DNA of 64,000 nt from Planococcus citri (taxonomy: Eukaryota > Arthropoda > Insecta > Hemiptera > Pseudococcidae). The stretch lies in NCBI RefSeq assembly GCF_950023065.1, contig NC_088680.1:43698559-43762558 (forward strand). Direction: 5' to 3'. Position numbers and translations under genes: made by a program. Of the stretch, positions 1-10,204 are shown in pieces; position 1 is the stretch's first letter; each line of letters opens with the position of its first letter. Under the pieces are notes generated by a model that ran no database searches, was not told where the DNA came from, and worked only from the letters and a program-made list of their open reading frames with translations.

Positions 1-184
1 GATGACTTTATAACTCGATGATTAAATCAATATTAACGCGAACGAACTTATTAACTAACGAAAACAACGAAAATACGACGATAATTTAACAGCCAACAGT
101 TTACGCGATTTTACGAAAAGAACAAAAATCCATTTAATACGTAACCAACGATATTAGAATTCGCGAAACGAATTTTATTTTTAT
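1..184 (-). repeat. Copia 3' LTR, distal part
   Basis: This matches 8949-9132 of the 5' LTR essentially base for base. It is separated from its own other half (3906-3979) by the insertion at 185-3905. The rest of this LTR lies to the left of the window. Confidence 0.9.
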
Positions 185-779
185 AGATAACCCGTTTTTC
201 GCGCATACTGCGCTCCTCTTCTAGACGTGAATTGTTCATTTTGAAAATTTTGAAAGTATCTTTTTTCGCCTATAATTCCCAAAAAGTCTTGCTTTTTGCT
301 AACATTGTTATTGTTGCTTTTTGCCGGAAATTGTGAAAGTTTATGGCTGTTTTAATAATTGACAGAAAAAAAAATTGTTTCAAATAAAAGCAAAAATTCC
401 AATAATTCTTACTTTTTCATCAAAAATAACCCAAAGCGTAAATTTGTTCTCTAAAATATCCTGAAAAGCATCACTCTGTCATCACTTTATCATTCATTAA
501 AATAATGTCCTACTTTTCTACAAAAATTGAAAAAAAGTATCAGCTTTCTCATAACAATTGCCTGAAAAGTCATGGTTTCATTTAAAGTTGGCAAAAATTT
601 CAAGTTTTAGGCAAAATTGCGAATTAGGCTACCTACTTATCACTTTTTTAGCAGAATTTGCTGAAAAATTCCAAAAATACTTGTTTTTTTTTCCTACAGT
701 TGAAATGAAACTAACACATCGGATTGGATCTAATACCACATAACTGAAAATTTCAAAGTTTCACTTAACTTTGACCTGG

Positions 780-2760
780 AACTTTTTTAAGCTTTCTTCA
801 AAACTGCGAATGTGTCAAAATGTATTTTATGGCAAGCTTTTTCTAAGCAGACTATGAGTACTCTAAATATTGGTTCGGTACTGGAGAACTCAATTTTAGA
901 AATATTCCAAGATTTCCAAGTCAAAAATGCAATTAGGAATTTCCTTAAAACGTGATTCTAATTTTGTCAAGGACTCACAAAAAAAATTCAACCCCTCAGT
1001 TGAAAAATCTAAACTCCTACGTATAACAGTAGAGATTTTCCCAAATAGTCCGAAACTTGCATAAGTTGATGAAAAAGTGAAATGCTAGATATAACCACTC
1101 CAGAACTCAAAAAAATGAAACCATGGTTCCAGGATTAATTTTGATACCCAATGTGCTAAAAATAGCACTTTTTCATGTGTACATCAACACCGTTGTTTTT
1201 CTGTTTTGAGCTATTTAAAAACTTTTTAAAGCTCCCTTCAGAAACTTTTCAACTTTTGATAAAAACCATCACAACTAAAGTTTAAAAGCTATTTTCAAAT
1301 TAAAATATTATTGAGTAGTAGAGAATACTGATTGTATGAAGCTTTTTCATGTTTTTTAAGCTTTAGGATTTCATTTAAGCTTTCTTCAAAACTGCGAATG
1401 TGTCAAAATGTATTTTATGGCAAGCTTTTTCTAAGTAGACTATGAGTACTCTAAATTGGTTCGGTACTGGAGAATACTAATTTTTTATGTCATATCTGAA
1501 GCTTTCTAAAAAATTTTCAGCTTTAAGCTTTCTTCAAAATTTCACGAATATGGTCAAAAAGTATTTTTTGGCAAGCTCAATAACTATAGGTAGACTATAC
1601 ATACTTTAAAATATTCATTGGGCACTGGAGTATTCTAATTTTTACATCATATCTGAAGCTTTTTGAACTTTTTTCAGCTTTAAGCTTCCTTCAGAATTTT
1701 GCGAATATGGTCAAAAAGTATTTTTTGGGGAGCTCTTTTTAGGGAGACTATACATACTTAAAATATTCATTGGACACTGGAGAATTTTAATTGTTCTTAT
1801 GAAGTATGACGCTTTTTGAACTTTTTAAAGCTTTAAGCTCCTCCATGACTCACCCCACAACCTCACCAAAAAAATAACTCCAGATTCGAACTCTATGACC
1901 TTGAAAACATATCAATCGACATATCACACAATAATATAAGAAACATTTGACATTTGAGCTTTTTTGAACTTTAAGCTTTTTTCAAAACTTTACGAATATG
2001 GTCAAAAAGTATTTTTGGCAAGCACGTTCTAGGTAGGCCATACATACATTAAAATAGTTATTGGGTACTGAAAAATTCTAATTGTTTATGTCATGTATAA
2101 CGTTTTTTGAACTTTTTTGAGCTTTGAACTTTTTCCAAAATTCTACAAATATGGTCAAAAAACATTTTTTGGCAAGCTCTTTCTAGGTACACTATACGTA
2201 CTTGCGCGTATACATCGACACAGTCATTTATACTGCCTTGAACTTTTTGAGCTTTTTGAAGCTTTTCAAAGCTTTAATCAGAACTTTCCAAAGTTTTGAT
2301 ACCACAACCCCACCAAAAAACTGACTCCAGATTCGAACTCTGCGACCTCGAAAACATATCAATCGACATATTACACAATATAATATAAGGAAAATTTGAC
2401 ATTTGAGCTTTTTTGAGCTTTAAGCTTTTTTAAAAACTTTACGAATATGGCCAAAAAGTAGTTTTTGGGAAGCACTTTCTGGGTGGACCTCTTACGTAAT
2501 TTAAAATGTTTATGGGGTATTGAAGAATTCTAATTGTTTACGTCATGTACAAAGCTTTTTCAACTTTTTCGAGCTTTAAGCTTTTTATAAAACTTAACAA
2601 ATATGGTCAAAAAGTATTTTTTGGCAAGCTCTTTCTAGGTGGACCATACGTACTTTCGCGTATACATCGTCACGCTTGTTTATACTGTATCAATTTTTGA
2701 GCTTTTTGAATCTTTTGAAAGCTTTTTTCAAAACTTTTTGAACTTTTGACTAAAACCTGC
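780..2760. repeat. Diverged tandem repeats inside the Helitron-like insert
   Basis: About eight imperfect copies of a unit share the words 'tatggtcaaaaagtat', 'ggcaagctctttctagg' and 'gagctttaagctttttt'. They begin near 790, 1380, 1530, 1680, 1975, 2130, 2420 and 2590. Spacing is irregular (about 150-300 bases). No coding potential is visible. Confidence 0.7.
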
Positions 2761-2949
2761 ACATCTACGGGTCAAAAGCTTTTTTTTGAGACATCGTCGA
2801 ACAAAATCGGTTTGGCGGTTCTTCCAAACGAACGATCACAAAAAAAAACACCTTGCTATTAATATATAGATAGATATTGAGCTTTTTTTGAGTTTTAAAG
2901 CACAAATTTTTTGTGAACTCTTTTCTTCAACATTTGACTTTTTTAGATG

Positions 2950-3760
2950 CTCTTTCAAGGTATAATATACGTACTACTGTGAATACGTGACATATGCTAC
3001 ATATAGGCCAAAATCAATTATTGAGCTTTTTTGAGCTTTACGGCACAACTTTTTTGTAAACTTTTTTTTTGACATTGGACTTCTTTCGATGCTCTTTCAA
3101 GGTATAATATACATATTTCTCTATATATGTCGAATGTACTACGTATAGGCTAAAATCAATTATTGAGCTTTAAGGCACAACTTTTTTGTGAACTTTTTTC
3201 TTCAACATTTGACTTTTTTAGATGCTCTTTCAAGGTAATATATACGTACTACTGTGTTTACGTCGAATGCGCTACGTATGGACAAAAATCAATTATTGAG
3301 CTTTTTTGAGCATTACGGCGCAACTTTTTGAACTTTTGATTAAAACCTGCACATCTACGGGTTAAAAGCTTTTTTTTGAGACTTCGTCGATCAAAATATA
3401 ATATACATATTTCTCTATACATGTCGAATGCACTACGTATAGGCTAATATCAATTATTGAGCTTTTTTGAGCTTTATGGCGCAACTTTTTTATGAACTTT
3501 TTTCTTCGACATTTGACTTTTTTTGATGCTCTTTCAAGGTATAATATACGTACTTCTCTGTATACCTCAAGTTGGCTATGTATAGACAAAAATCAATTAT
3601 TGAGCTTTTTTGAGCTTTAAGGCACAACTTTTTTTCAAACTTTTTTCTTCAACATTTGACTTTTTTAGATGCTGTTTCAAGGTATAATATACGTACTACT
3701 GTGTATACGTCGAATGCGCTACGTATAGACAAAAATCAATTATTGAGCTTTTTTGAGCTT
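2950..3760. repeat. Tandem array with a period of about 142 bases
   Basis: Six units carry 'aggtataatatacgtac', then 'caattattgagctt'. They start near 2956, 3099, 3232, 3393, 3537 and 3679. The period is steadier than in the array to its left. The array continues to the insert's terminal block at about 3770-3905. Confidence 0.75.
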
Positions 3761-3905
3761 TACGGCGCAACTTTTTGAACTTTTGATTAAAACCTGCACA
3801 TCTACGGGTCAAAAGCTTTTTTTTGAGACTTCGTCGATCAAAATCAGTTCAGCCGTTCCTGAGATCTCGCTGTCACAAGAATCCGGTCATAATTTTAATA
3901 TATAG

Positions 3906-3979
3906 ATTTAAAAATAAAAACTAAAAAATTATCGAATAACAACGTTTCAGTTATCGTTACGAGACCAATTTTGCCAACA
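3906..3979 (-). repeat. Copia 3' LTR, proximal part
   Basis: This matches 9131-9204, ending at the canonical LTR start (TGTTGG on the minus strand, base 3979). It is preceded in transcription order by a purine tract. Confidence 0.88.
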
Positions 3980-3987
3980 CCCCACCA
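3980..3987 (-). other. Polypurine tract of the copia element
   Basis: The minus strand reads TGGTGGGG immediately before the 3' LTR start. This is the expected site and composition for second-strand priming. Confidence 0.7.
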
Positions 3988-4140
3988 TAAAAATATTTTC
4001 CCTAACACGCGTACCACTTAAATAAACGTAAAACTTGTCGCTTCTTATCAATACCGGTGTTTGTAAACACTTTGAATCAAAAATATTTTTACAGCAAAAT
4101 TTCAACTTAAACTAAGTAAAAATCGACTCGAAAACTTAAT

Positions 4141-5910
4141 TTAAGCGTTAAATAATGACTCACAGAGTCTATCGAATACAGTACGTGTAGTGGCTTTGGT
4201 CAAAATATCGGCAAGTTGATCTGCCGAAGATATCTTTTGCAAGTAAATTATCTGTTTCGTGACTAAATCGCGTATATGATGGTAACAGACATCTATATGT
4301 CTGGTACGTTTAGATTCGACCGTGTTCGCAACGGCAATCGCTGCGTTAGAATCACAGTACACCGGAACGGTGTCAATACAAACTTCCAATTCAAGAAATA
4401 AATTTCGCCAAGCCAAAACTTCCTTACCAGATGAACTTAAAGCAACATATTCAGCTTCACACGACGAAAGACTTACACAATTTTGTTTCTTGACTACCCA
4501 GTCAATAACGTTGCCATAATGTAACACGAAAATTCCAGACGTTGACTTCCTGTCTAAACAATCACCAGCGAAGTCCGAATCTACGTATACTCTTACAGAG
4601 TATTTATCAACGAATTCAGGTACTACGTAGGTAAGTTTCACGTTTAACGTACTACGTAGATACCTTAGAATACGCTTACTATATTCGAATAGCTCCTTGT
4701 TTGCCAAGTGCTGGTATCTGCTTAGAAAGTTTACAGCAAAAGCAATATCGGGACGTGTTCCCCTTGCTATGTAACTTAAACTTCCTAAGAGACCACGCAC
4801 TTTGGTTTCATAACTTTTATCGAGCTTGAGATTAGTAATCTTCAAGCTCGGTTCGATTGGAGTTGAAATACTATTCGAATTAGATAGCCCATATTCATTA
4901 ACTAACTGTTCAATGTATGAATTTTGATGAATTTCCAAACGATCTTTACTACGATTAATTTCCATACCAATAAACTTCTTGCATTGTTCCAGATCTCTGA
5001 TTCCAAAACGCTCATTCAATCGCTTAACCAACCACTCAATAAGACGATCATCGCAACCTGTAATTAGAAAATCGTCTACGTAAACGACAAAAACGCAACG
5101 TAGAGGATTTTCAGCGTCGAAATAGACACACGGATCGACTTTACTTCTTACGAAACCGAGCGAAAGTAAATACTCGTTCAATTTTACATTCCAAGATTTG
5201 GGACTCGTTTTTAACCCATATAACGAACGTTTGAGAATATATACGATACCTTTCTCTTCATTAGTCCCTTTCGGTGGGTTGAACATAATACCTCGATTTA
5301 TATCTCCATTGAGAAATGCTGTACTCACATCTAGCTGTCTCAACTGCCACTTGTTGACCACAGCTAGATTGAGCATCGAGCGTATTATCGGTTGATTAGG
5401 TGTTGGCGCGTAGATTTCATCCAATTCATAGAAATGATTGTCTTTGAAACCACGCAACACCAATCTCGCCTTAAATTTCACCCCACCATTCGAGTTGATT
5501 TTTTTCTTTAGAACCCATTTACTGTCTACTTTCGAATAATTTTCTTTATTTACACTTTTTTCAGATGCTGAGTACCAAACGTCCTTGATTTCCATCGCCT
5601 TTAACTCTTCATCTATCGCTACACGCCAGTATTTCGATTCAGGACCGTTTAACGCTTCTTCATACGTAAGGTCATCGACCCCAGCGAGTGCAAAACAAGC
5701 AAAATCATCGGATCGATCGTCGGTAGCTGAAGTATCAATCATACTACGATCAACGTGAATTTCACCGCTACGTTCGGCTTCGCTTAACTCATCTGGGTTT
5801 ACCCAAGATGAGCACCCAGGAGCTGGCTCTACCGAACTACGTACATCTTGCTGATTCGTAGGTATGATATCTACGTCATTTATACTTACAGTTACAGACG
5901 TTTTGATCAA
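4141..5910 (-). CDS. Copia pol: reverse transcriptase and RNase H
   Basis: This is the 3' part of a Ty1/copia polyprotein. The numbering below uses the 589-residue reading frame, whose first codon is TTG; the frame stays open upstream to about 5997, so this is an internal segment and not a true start. The reverse transcriptase lies at about residues 85-350, with the motif A aspartate at 194 (QLDVSTAFLNG) and the YVDD box at 277-280. The RNase H region lies at about 440-560, with VDSDFAG (443-449), SSCEAEYVA (482-490) and YCDSNAA (518-524) carrying the acidic residues. All key residues are present, with no stop and no frameshift. The protein would copy element RNA into DNA in a cytoplasmic particle. 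Integrase, which should precede it, is absent. Confidence 0.93.
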   Translation of the reverse strand: MIKTSVTVSINDVDIIPTNQQDVRSSVEPAPGCSSWVNPDELSEAERSGEIHVDRSMIDTSATDDRSDDFACFALAGVDDLTYEEALNGPESKYWRVAIDEELKAMEIKDVWYSASEKSVNKENYSKVDSKWVLKKKINSNGGVKFKARLVLRGFKDNHFYELDEIYAPTPNQPIIRSMLNLAVVNKWQLRQLDVSTAFLNGDINRGIMFNPPKGTNEEKGIVYILKRSLYGLKTSPKSWNVKLNEYLLSLGFVRSKVDPCVYFDAENPLRCVFVVYVDDFLITGCDDRLIEWLVKRLNERFGIRDLEQCKKFIGMEINRSKDRLEIHQNSYIEQLVNEYGLSNSNSISTPIEPSLKITNLKLDKSYETKVRGLLGSLSYIARGTRPDIAFAVNFLSRYQHLANKELFEYSKRILRYLRSTLNVKLTYVVPEFVDKYSVRVYVDSDFAGDCLDRKSTSGIFVLHYGNVIDWVVKKQNCVSLSSCEAEYVALSSSGKEVLAWRNLFLELEVCIDTVPVYCDSNAAIAVANTVESKRTRHIDVCYHHIRDLVTKQIIYLQKISSADQLADILTKATTRTVFDRLCESLFNA

Positions 5911-5997
5911 ATGATCGTTGATGATATCGTGTATCTTACGCGTTTCATCGACTTCTACGCTCCTCCTGAAATTTGCTGATTGAGTGAGTTGAGCCGG

Positions 5998-6122
5998 CTC
6001 AGCCGAGCAGATTACTCGGCGGCGGCTGCGGCGGCTGAAGTAATTTTTGAAACGGCGGCGGCGGCTTGAAAAATGTTTGAAAAATCGGTGGCGGCGGCGG
6101 CGCGGCGCGGCGGCGCAGGGCT
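5998..6122. other. GC-rich (gcggcg) block where integrase should be
   Basis: About 120 bases of GCC/GGC-rich sequence lie between the protease stop (TAG at 6123) and the reverse transcriptase frame. In intact copia elements roughly 1.3 kb encoding the gag-pre-integrase zinc finger and the D,D,E integrase core occupies this place. The composition is unlike anything else in the element. It may be filler at a deletion junction or a separate insertion. I found no clear terminal repeats. Confidence 0.6.
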
Positions 6123-6792
6123 CTAATCTTCATCGAAGAAGAAACGATAACCGTTCGCTACTATTTTCGACATGGACAGAAGACTAAACGAAAGACTAGG
6201 TACATAATATACCTCGTTCAACCAATAGACGTTTCCGTCATCGGCTAGAACTCTCAATCGACCTACTCCTTCTTTTATCAAAGAGACTTCACAATGAGCG
6301 GATTGTAAACTTTCGTTTATTTTCCTTTCATCGTGCAGAACTCCACGATGTTTCAGAAAATGCGACGTCGCACCACTATCGATGACAAACGTGATGAAAT
6401 CGACGCCGTCGTCGTCGTTTGTCTCGACGTACGCATTTTCTTCACCGAGATTCAAAGCAGTCGAGTCGCCTAAAAAATAGTTCGACCCGATATTTACGTT
6501 ACGCGAATTTCCGAAATTTGAAATCGCGATACTATCACCGAAATTGCTACGACCGAACTGAGTTTTAACGAATTCATCTACGATATTACTCCTACGACCT
6601 TCATCTAACGAAAATTTTTCTTCTTTTTTTTCGGTAGGTGACGAATAAAGACCTAACGCAATCGACGGACGAGGACCTGACGAACCGGACGGACCTGCAG
6701 TACCAGACGTACCCGACGTACCACTCGACGAACCGTTACCACCATTATTACGCGACGAATCACCGTTTTGAGGGCAGTTTAGACCGATATGC
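6123..6792 (-). pseudogene. Copia gag end and protease (separated from gag by a MITE)
   Basis: The segment begins with the second half of a CCHC zinc knuckle (TGHIGLNC), then a Ser/Gly/Asn-rich linker, then the aspartic protease with the active-site motif FVIDSGATSHF. It ends NGYRFFFDED before TAG at 6123, where copia polyproteins would continue into integrase. Upstream, the frame is broken at 6793-6800 by the MITE at 6801-7365. Without that insertion it would be continuous with gag at 7374-8666. Confidence 0.87.
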
Positions 6793-6800
6793 CCTGTCAA

Positions 6801-7365
6801 CAGTGCTGTGAGAACGCGGAAGTGCTCGTTCCCGTTCCCGTTCTTTGTTCTCACAATAAAGAACGCCGTTCTTTGTTCCTTATCACTCCCAAAAATCTAA
6901 CACCTCGTTCCTGTTCCTAGTTCTTATGCTTCATAAGCAGAAGCGTTCCCGTTCCCGTTCCCGTTCTCGTTCTCAATCAAATTTCCAAAATTTACGTTCC
7001 TGTGTTCCCGTTCCCGTTCCCAATAGGGTTCTGTGGTACAAGCGAAGCCATTTTTGATGGAAATTTTTTCATTTTCTTCTATTGTACCCAAAAACTACTA
7101 AAAGTTTGTGGAAAAAGCATATTTTTTCCTATTTTTCAGAGTTTTGGGAGGTAATTTGAGAACCCTGAAAGAACATCTAAGAATGCCAAATTAGCACTCC
7201 GTTCCCGTTCCCGTTCCCGTTCTCACAAATTTAATGTTCTCGTTCTCAGTAAGAACGTTCTTCAAGAGGATTCGTGTGATTATCCGTTCGTTCTTTGAAG
7301 GAAATTTGAAAAGTTGCGTTCTTTATGCGTTCCCGTTCCCGTTTTCGTTCGTTCTCACAGCACTG
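6801..7365. mobile_element. hAT-like MITE inside copia gag (565 bp, 8-bp TSD)
   Basis: It has perfect 16-bp terminal inverted repeats, CAGTGCTGTGAGAACG, at 6801-6816 and 7350-7365. The target duplication cctgtcaa lies at 6793-6800 and 7366-7373. An 8-bp duplication and a CAG-start TIR are hAT hallmarks. The inside has no transposase. It is dominated by runs of the hexamer gttccc near both ends (for example 6946-6975, 7005-7025, 7199-7225 and 7329-7345). It splits the second gag zinc knuckle and moves the reading frame to a premature stop, so it landed after the copia copy did. Confidence 0.9.
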
Positions 7366-7373
7366 CCTGTCAA

Positions 7374-8666
7374 GTTGCAACGATAGCAAACGATACTTCC
7401 CCGAGGGTTGGTATCGTTCCTAAAGTTCCCTCCGGCGGATCGACAAGACTTGGCCATGTGGCCCCGTTTATGACACTTATAGCAGGTACGATCTTTGGCT
7501 TGTACGAAGCCACTACCACTATCACCGTTACCGTTCGACGAATTACCGGACGAGTTCGAATTGTTATTACTACGATTACGCGGTTTTTTACGATTATTAT
7601 TACGATTAACATTATTACCGGATTGATCAGATGCGGCCATCGCGGAACCGGTACTTGTCGAACCCTTCGAAGTCGAGGAGTTCTTCGAGGCATCTTCCAG
7701 ACTCAAAAGCAACAACGAAATTACTTTTGGATTTGGGTCTCCAGCTGTAACTTGAACTAGTCCTCGAGCAGTCATACGCACTGACTCATACTTAGGCGAA
7801 TTGCCTAACGCATTGATCAGATACGTATAGATTTCCGATGGAGTCAACTTCACGTCCAAACTCTCCATATCGTTGACTAATGTATAAAATGCCTCTAGGA
7901 ACTCCTTCGGACTCTTGTACATATCGATGACAATCTTCAAAATACGGGTTCGACAGTCGATTATCGCTGCTTGGTTTTCCGCCTGGTACAAGGAGTTGAG
8001 CTCCGTCCAGAATACGTACGGATCCTCGGTCTCCTTGACCAATCGGAAAACGTTCTCAGCTACGTGCCTAATTAAAATTTCGAGAGCTTTCGCTTTTTTA
8101 CGCGCCGATAGAGTATTTACTTGTACGATTGCGGTTTGTAATCCTTTGGCCGATAAGATTACTTTGATTTTTCTCTTCCAGGACACGAAGCCTGTACCGC
8201 GAAAGACCATCGACTCCATTACACGATTATCACCGGCACCGAACATACTACCAGACGAACTACTCGAATCGGATTCTACAGCTACGTCGTCTGACTTGTC
8301 GTCGTCGTCGCTACTATCACTAACGTCGCTCGGATCGTCGGATGGACCAGGAGGTGGAGGAGGTGGAGGACCAGAAGATGGATTAGACGGAGGAGGAACG
8401 GAGTCAACTGGGATCGTCGGATCGTCGGATGTCGAATCACCAAAACCTGCTGAACTTGGACCAGCTTCCGAATCGCCGGATGACTCAGATACGTGCTGTA
8501 ACGTTACTTTACTTTTACCTTTCGACTTCGGTATACTTTGTTCTGATTTTTCTTTTTCAGAAAAACCACGAAACTCGGCGCTCGATTTACGCTTATCCGT
8601 ACTACTTTCTTCGTCGTCTACGTTAACCGCTTTTCCTGACCTCAAATAGGACAGAACTGTCGACAT
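7374..8666 (-). pseudogene. Copia gag (interrupted)
   Basis: The ATG is at 8666. The protein starts MSTVLSYLRS, has an acidic Ser/Pro-rich N-terminal third with a proline run (about residues 100-108), then the gag core (about 150-330; SWKRKI, SLYQAENQAAI), then an Asn/Gly/Ser-rich linker and a CCHC zinc knuckle at 395-408 (CYKCHKRGHMAKSC). A second knuckle starts CYRCNLTG at 427 and is cut by the MITE. The remaining half (HIGLNC) is beyond 6793. It would be the capsid/nucleocapsid that packages element RNA. The long antisense ORFs over this region are shadows. Confidence 0.88.
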
Positions 8667-8767
8667 TTACTTCGTCGAACACTACACGAACCAATACCCT
8701 GAAGCTACACAAGCCAGAAAATTCCACACAGGACGTCGAATTGCGAAACAGAGCTTTCACGAACTAC

Positions 8768-8781
8768 GCTCTACGCTACCA
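8768..8781 (-). other. Putative primer-binding site of the copia element
   Basis: Right after the inferred LTR end, the minus strand reads TGGTAGCGTAGAG. This resembles the initiator-methionine tRNA-type site used by many copia elements. It is supported by the TG..CA LTR ends it implies, but the second LTR's inner end is outside the window, so the boundary cannot be checked here. Confidence 0.5.
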
Positions 8782-9204
8782 TGTACGGAGAATCGATCTA
8801 AATCGATAAACCTGACTCTATATTGAAATTAATCAAACAATTCGACTGACAAAACACAACAACTCAAAATAAAAACAATATTTATTTTACAAGGTCGTTG
8901 ACCTAAAATCAACAAACCTAACGAAAACAAAGAACTGAGCAAGAGCTCGATGACTTTATAACTCGATGATTAAATCAATATTAACGCGAACGAACTTATT
9001 AACTAACGAAAACAACGAAAATACGACGATAATTTAACAGCCAACAGTTTACGCGATTTTACGAAAAGAACAAAAATCCATTTAATACGTAACCAACGAT
9101 ATTAGAATTCGCGAAACGAATTTTATTTTTATTTAAAAATAAAAACTAAAAAATTATCGAATAACAACGTTTCAGTTATCGTTACGAGACCAATTTTGCC
9201 AACA
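8782..9204 (-). repeat. Copia 5' LTR
   Basis: About 423 bp, starting TGTTGG at 9204 and ending CGTACA at 8782 on the minus strand. The part from 8949 to 9204 is confirmed by the split copy at 1-184 plus 3906-3979. The part from 8782 to 8948 is inferred from the TG..CA rule and the adjacent primer-binding site. Confidence 0.75.
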
Positions 9205-9597
9205 ATTTTCCCAATCAATTTTACAATTTTTATAATACTTACCTTATTTGTGAACATCCATTTCTGGCTTTTTATTAAACATCATAGATCGTCAGAATTT
9301 TCAGTTTGGCCTTCAAACAGTATTATTTTATATAGTTATCTGTCAATTGATCATTAATTTTATAACTAACTAATCCACCTTAATTTTATTTGTTTCAGGT
9401 GAGTACAAATTTCTTTCCAAACATGATAGAATATGAACTCGCGTACCAGAAAATGTACTCGTAAGTAATTTTATAATCCTTATGAGAAAGTCACTTCTAC
9501 ACCTGTGACATTTTATTTTCAATGGCAAATCAAAAAAAAAGTCGTAGCAGTCTGCCGCTACGTAAGAGCCAAATTTTTGTGCCAGAAACATTGAGGG
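9205..9597. other. No gene seen
   Basis: AT-rich flank of the copia insertion. Short ORFs have no recognisable domain. The copia target duplication cannot be checked because the other flank is outside the window. Confidence 0.6.
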
Positions 9598-10200
9598 CTC
9601 TTGAACTACTCGCACCCTCGCTTCGCTCCTGTGCTTCGCCTGTATTTGGGGGGACGTTGTCCCCCCTGCACCCCCTTGGGCTTCGCCCAATTACCTCCTG
9701 CTAATGTCTTTTTCTCGTGTTCTGCGCTTCGCTTGAACTACTCGCACCCTCGCTTCGCTCCTGTGCTTCGCCTGTGTTGGGGTACACCCCCCTTGGGCTT
9801 TGCCCAATTACGTCCTACGAACATCTTTTTTTCATGTTCTGCGCTTCTCTTGAGCTACTCGCACCCTCGCTTCGCTCCTGTGCTTCGCCTACCTTTGGGG
9901 GGACATTGTCCCCCCTGCACCCCCATGAGCTTCACCCAAATTACTCCTTCCGCAATTTCTTTCTTATGTTAGCGGGGGGACTCTGTCCCCCCTGCACCCC
10001 CCTTGGGCTTTGCCCGACTCCCTCCTTCCGCGATTTCTTTCTTATGTTAGCGGGGGGACTCTGTCCCCCCTGCACCCCCCTTGGGCTTCGCCCAGCTCCC
10101 TCCTTCCGCTGTTTCCTTCCTATATTCGCGGGGGGACTCCGTCCCCCTTGCACCCCCCTCGGGCTTCGCCCAACTCTCTTCTTCCTCCTTCAAAAAATGT
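9598..10200. repeat. GC-rich minisatellite with hairpin-forming units
   Basis: Three units start near 9602, 9735 and 9852 and carry 'ctcgcaccctcgcttcgctc'. Three shorter units, about 78 bases apart, start near 9972, 10050 and 10129 and carry 'gggggactctgtccccc', a self-complementary stem. The ORFs reading through on both strands are repeats of Pro/Leu/Gly-rich peptide and need no protein-coding explanation. Confidence 0.8.
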
Positions 10201-10204
10201 GGTA

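Larger units (their letters stand above)
185..3905 (-). mobile_element. Helitron-like non-autonomous insertion in the copia LTR
   Basis: The boundaries are set by comparison with the uninterrupted LTR at 9121-9140. On the minus strand the insert starts TCTATATATT directly after an A, and the far flank starts with T, as expected for A^T insertion without a longer target duplication. About 16 bases before the other end is a perfect GC hairpin (GCGCA, loop GTA, TGCGC; near 208-220), a Helitron 3' hallmark. The terminal bases read ..TATCTA, not the usual CTRR, so assignment to a class is not certain. No Rep/helicase ORF is present. A second 5'-end-like sequence, also with TCTATATATT, lies at about 2735-2868, so the insert may be a mosaic of related elements. 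The short ORFs inside are AT-rich and not credible. Confidence 0.62.
1..9204 (-). mobile_element. Ty1/copia-type LTR retrotransposon, defective, with nested insertions
   Basis: In transcription order the element has a 5' LTR (8782-9204), a primer-binding-site-like sequence, gag, protease, reverse transcriptase, RNase H, a purine tract and a 3' LTR that is cut in two and runs out of the window at base 1. The two LTR copies look almost identical where they can be compared (1-184 against 8949-9132, and 3906-3979 against 9131-9204), which suggests a fairly recent insertion. No integrase core lies between protease and reverse transcriptase, so this copy cannot integrate by itself. A hAT-like MITE interrupts gag and a Helitron-like element interrupts the 3' LTR. 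Confidence 0.9.

Noticed and set aside
558..2299. Short ORFs in the Helitron-like insert
   Set aside because: AT-rich, no start context or domain, not preserved between repeat units.
7314..8649. Long plus-strand ORFs over the copia gag
   Set aside because: They are antisense to gag, consist of low-complexity Gly/Ser/Thr-rich translations and have no domain.
9598..10200. Possible CRISPR array
   Set aside because: Units are long, contiguous and without unique spacers. The context is eukaryotic.
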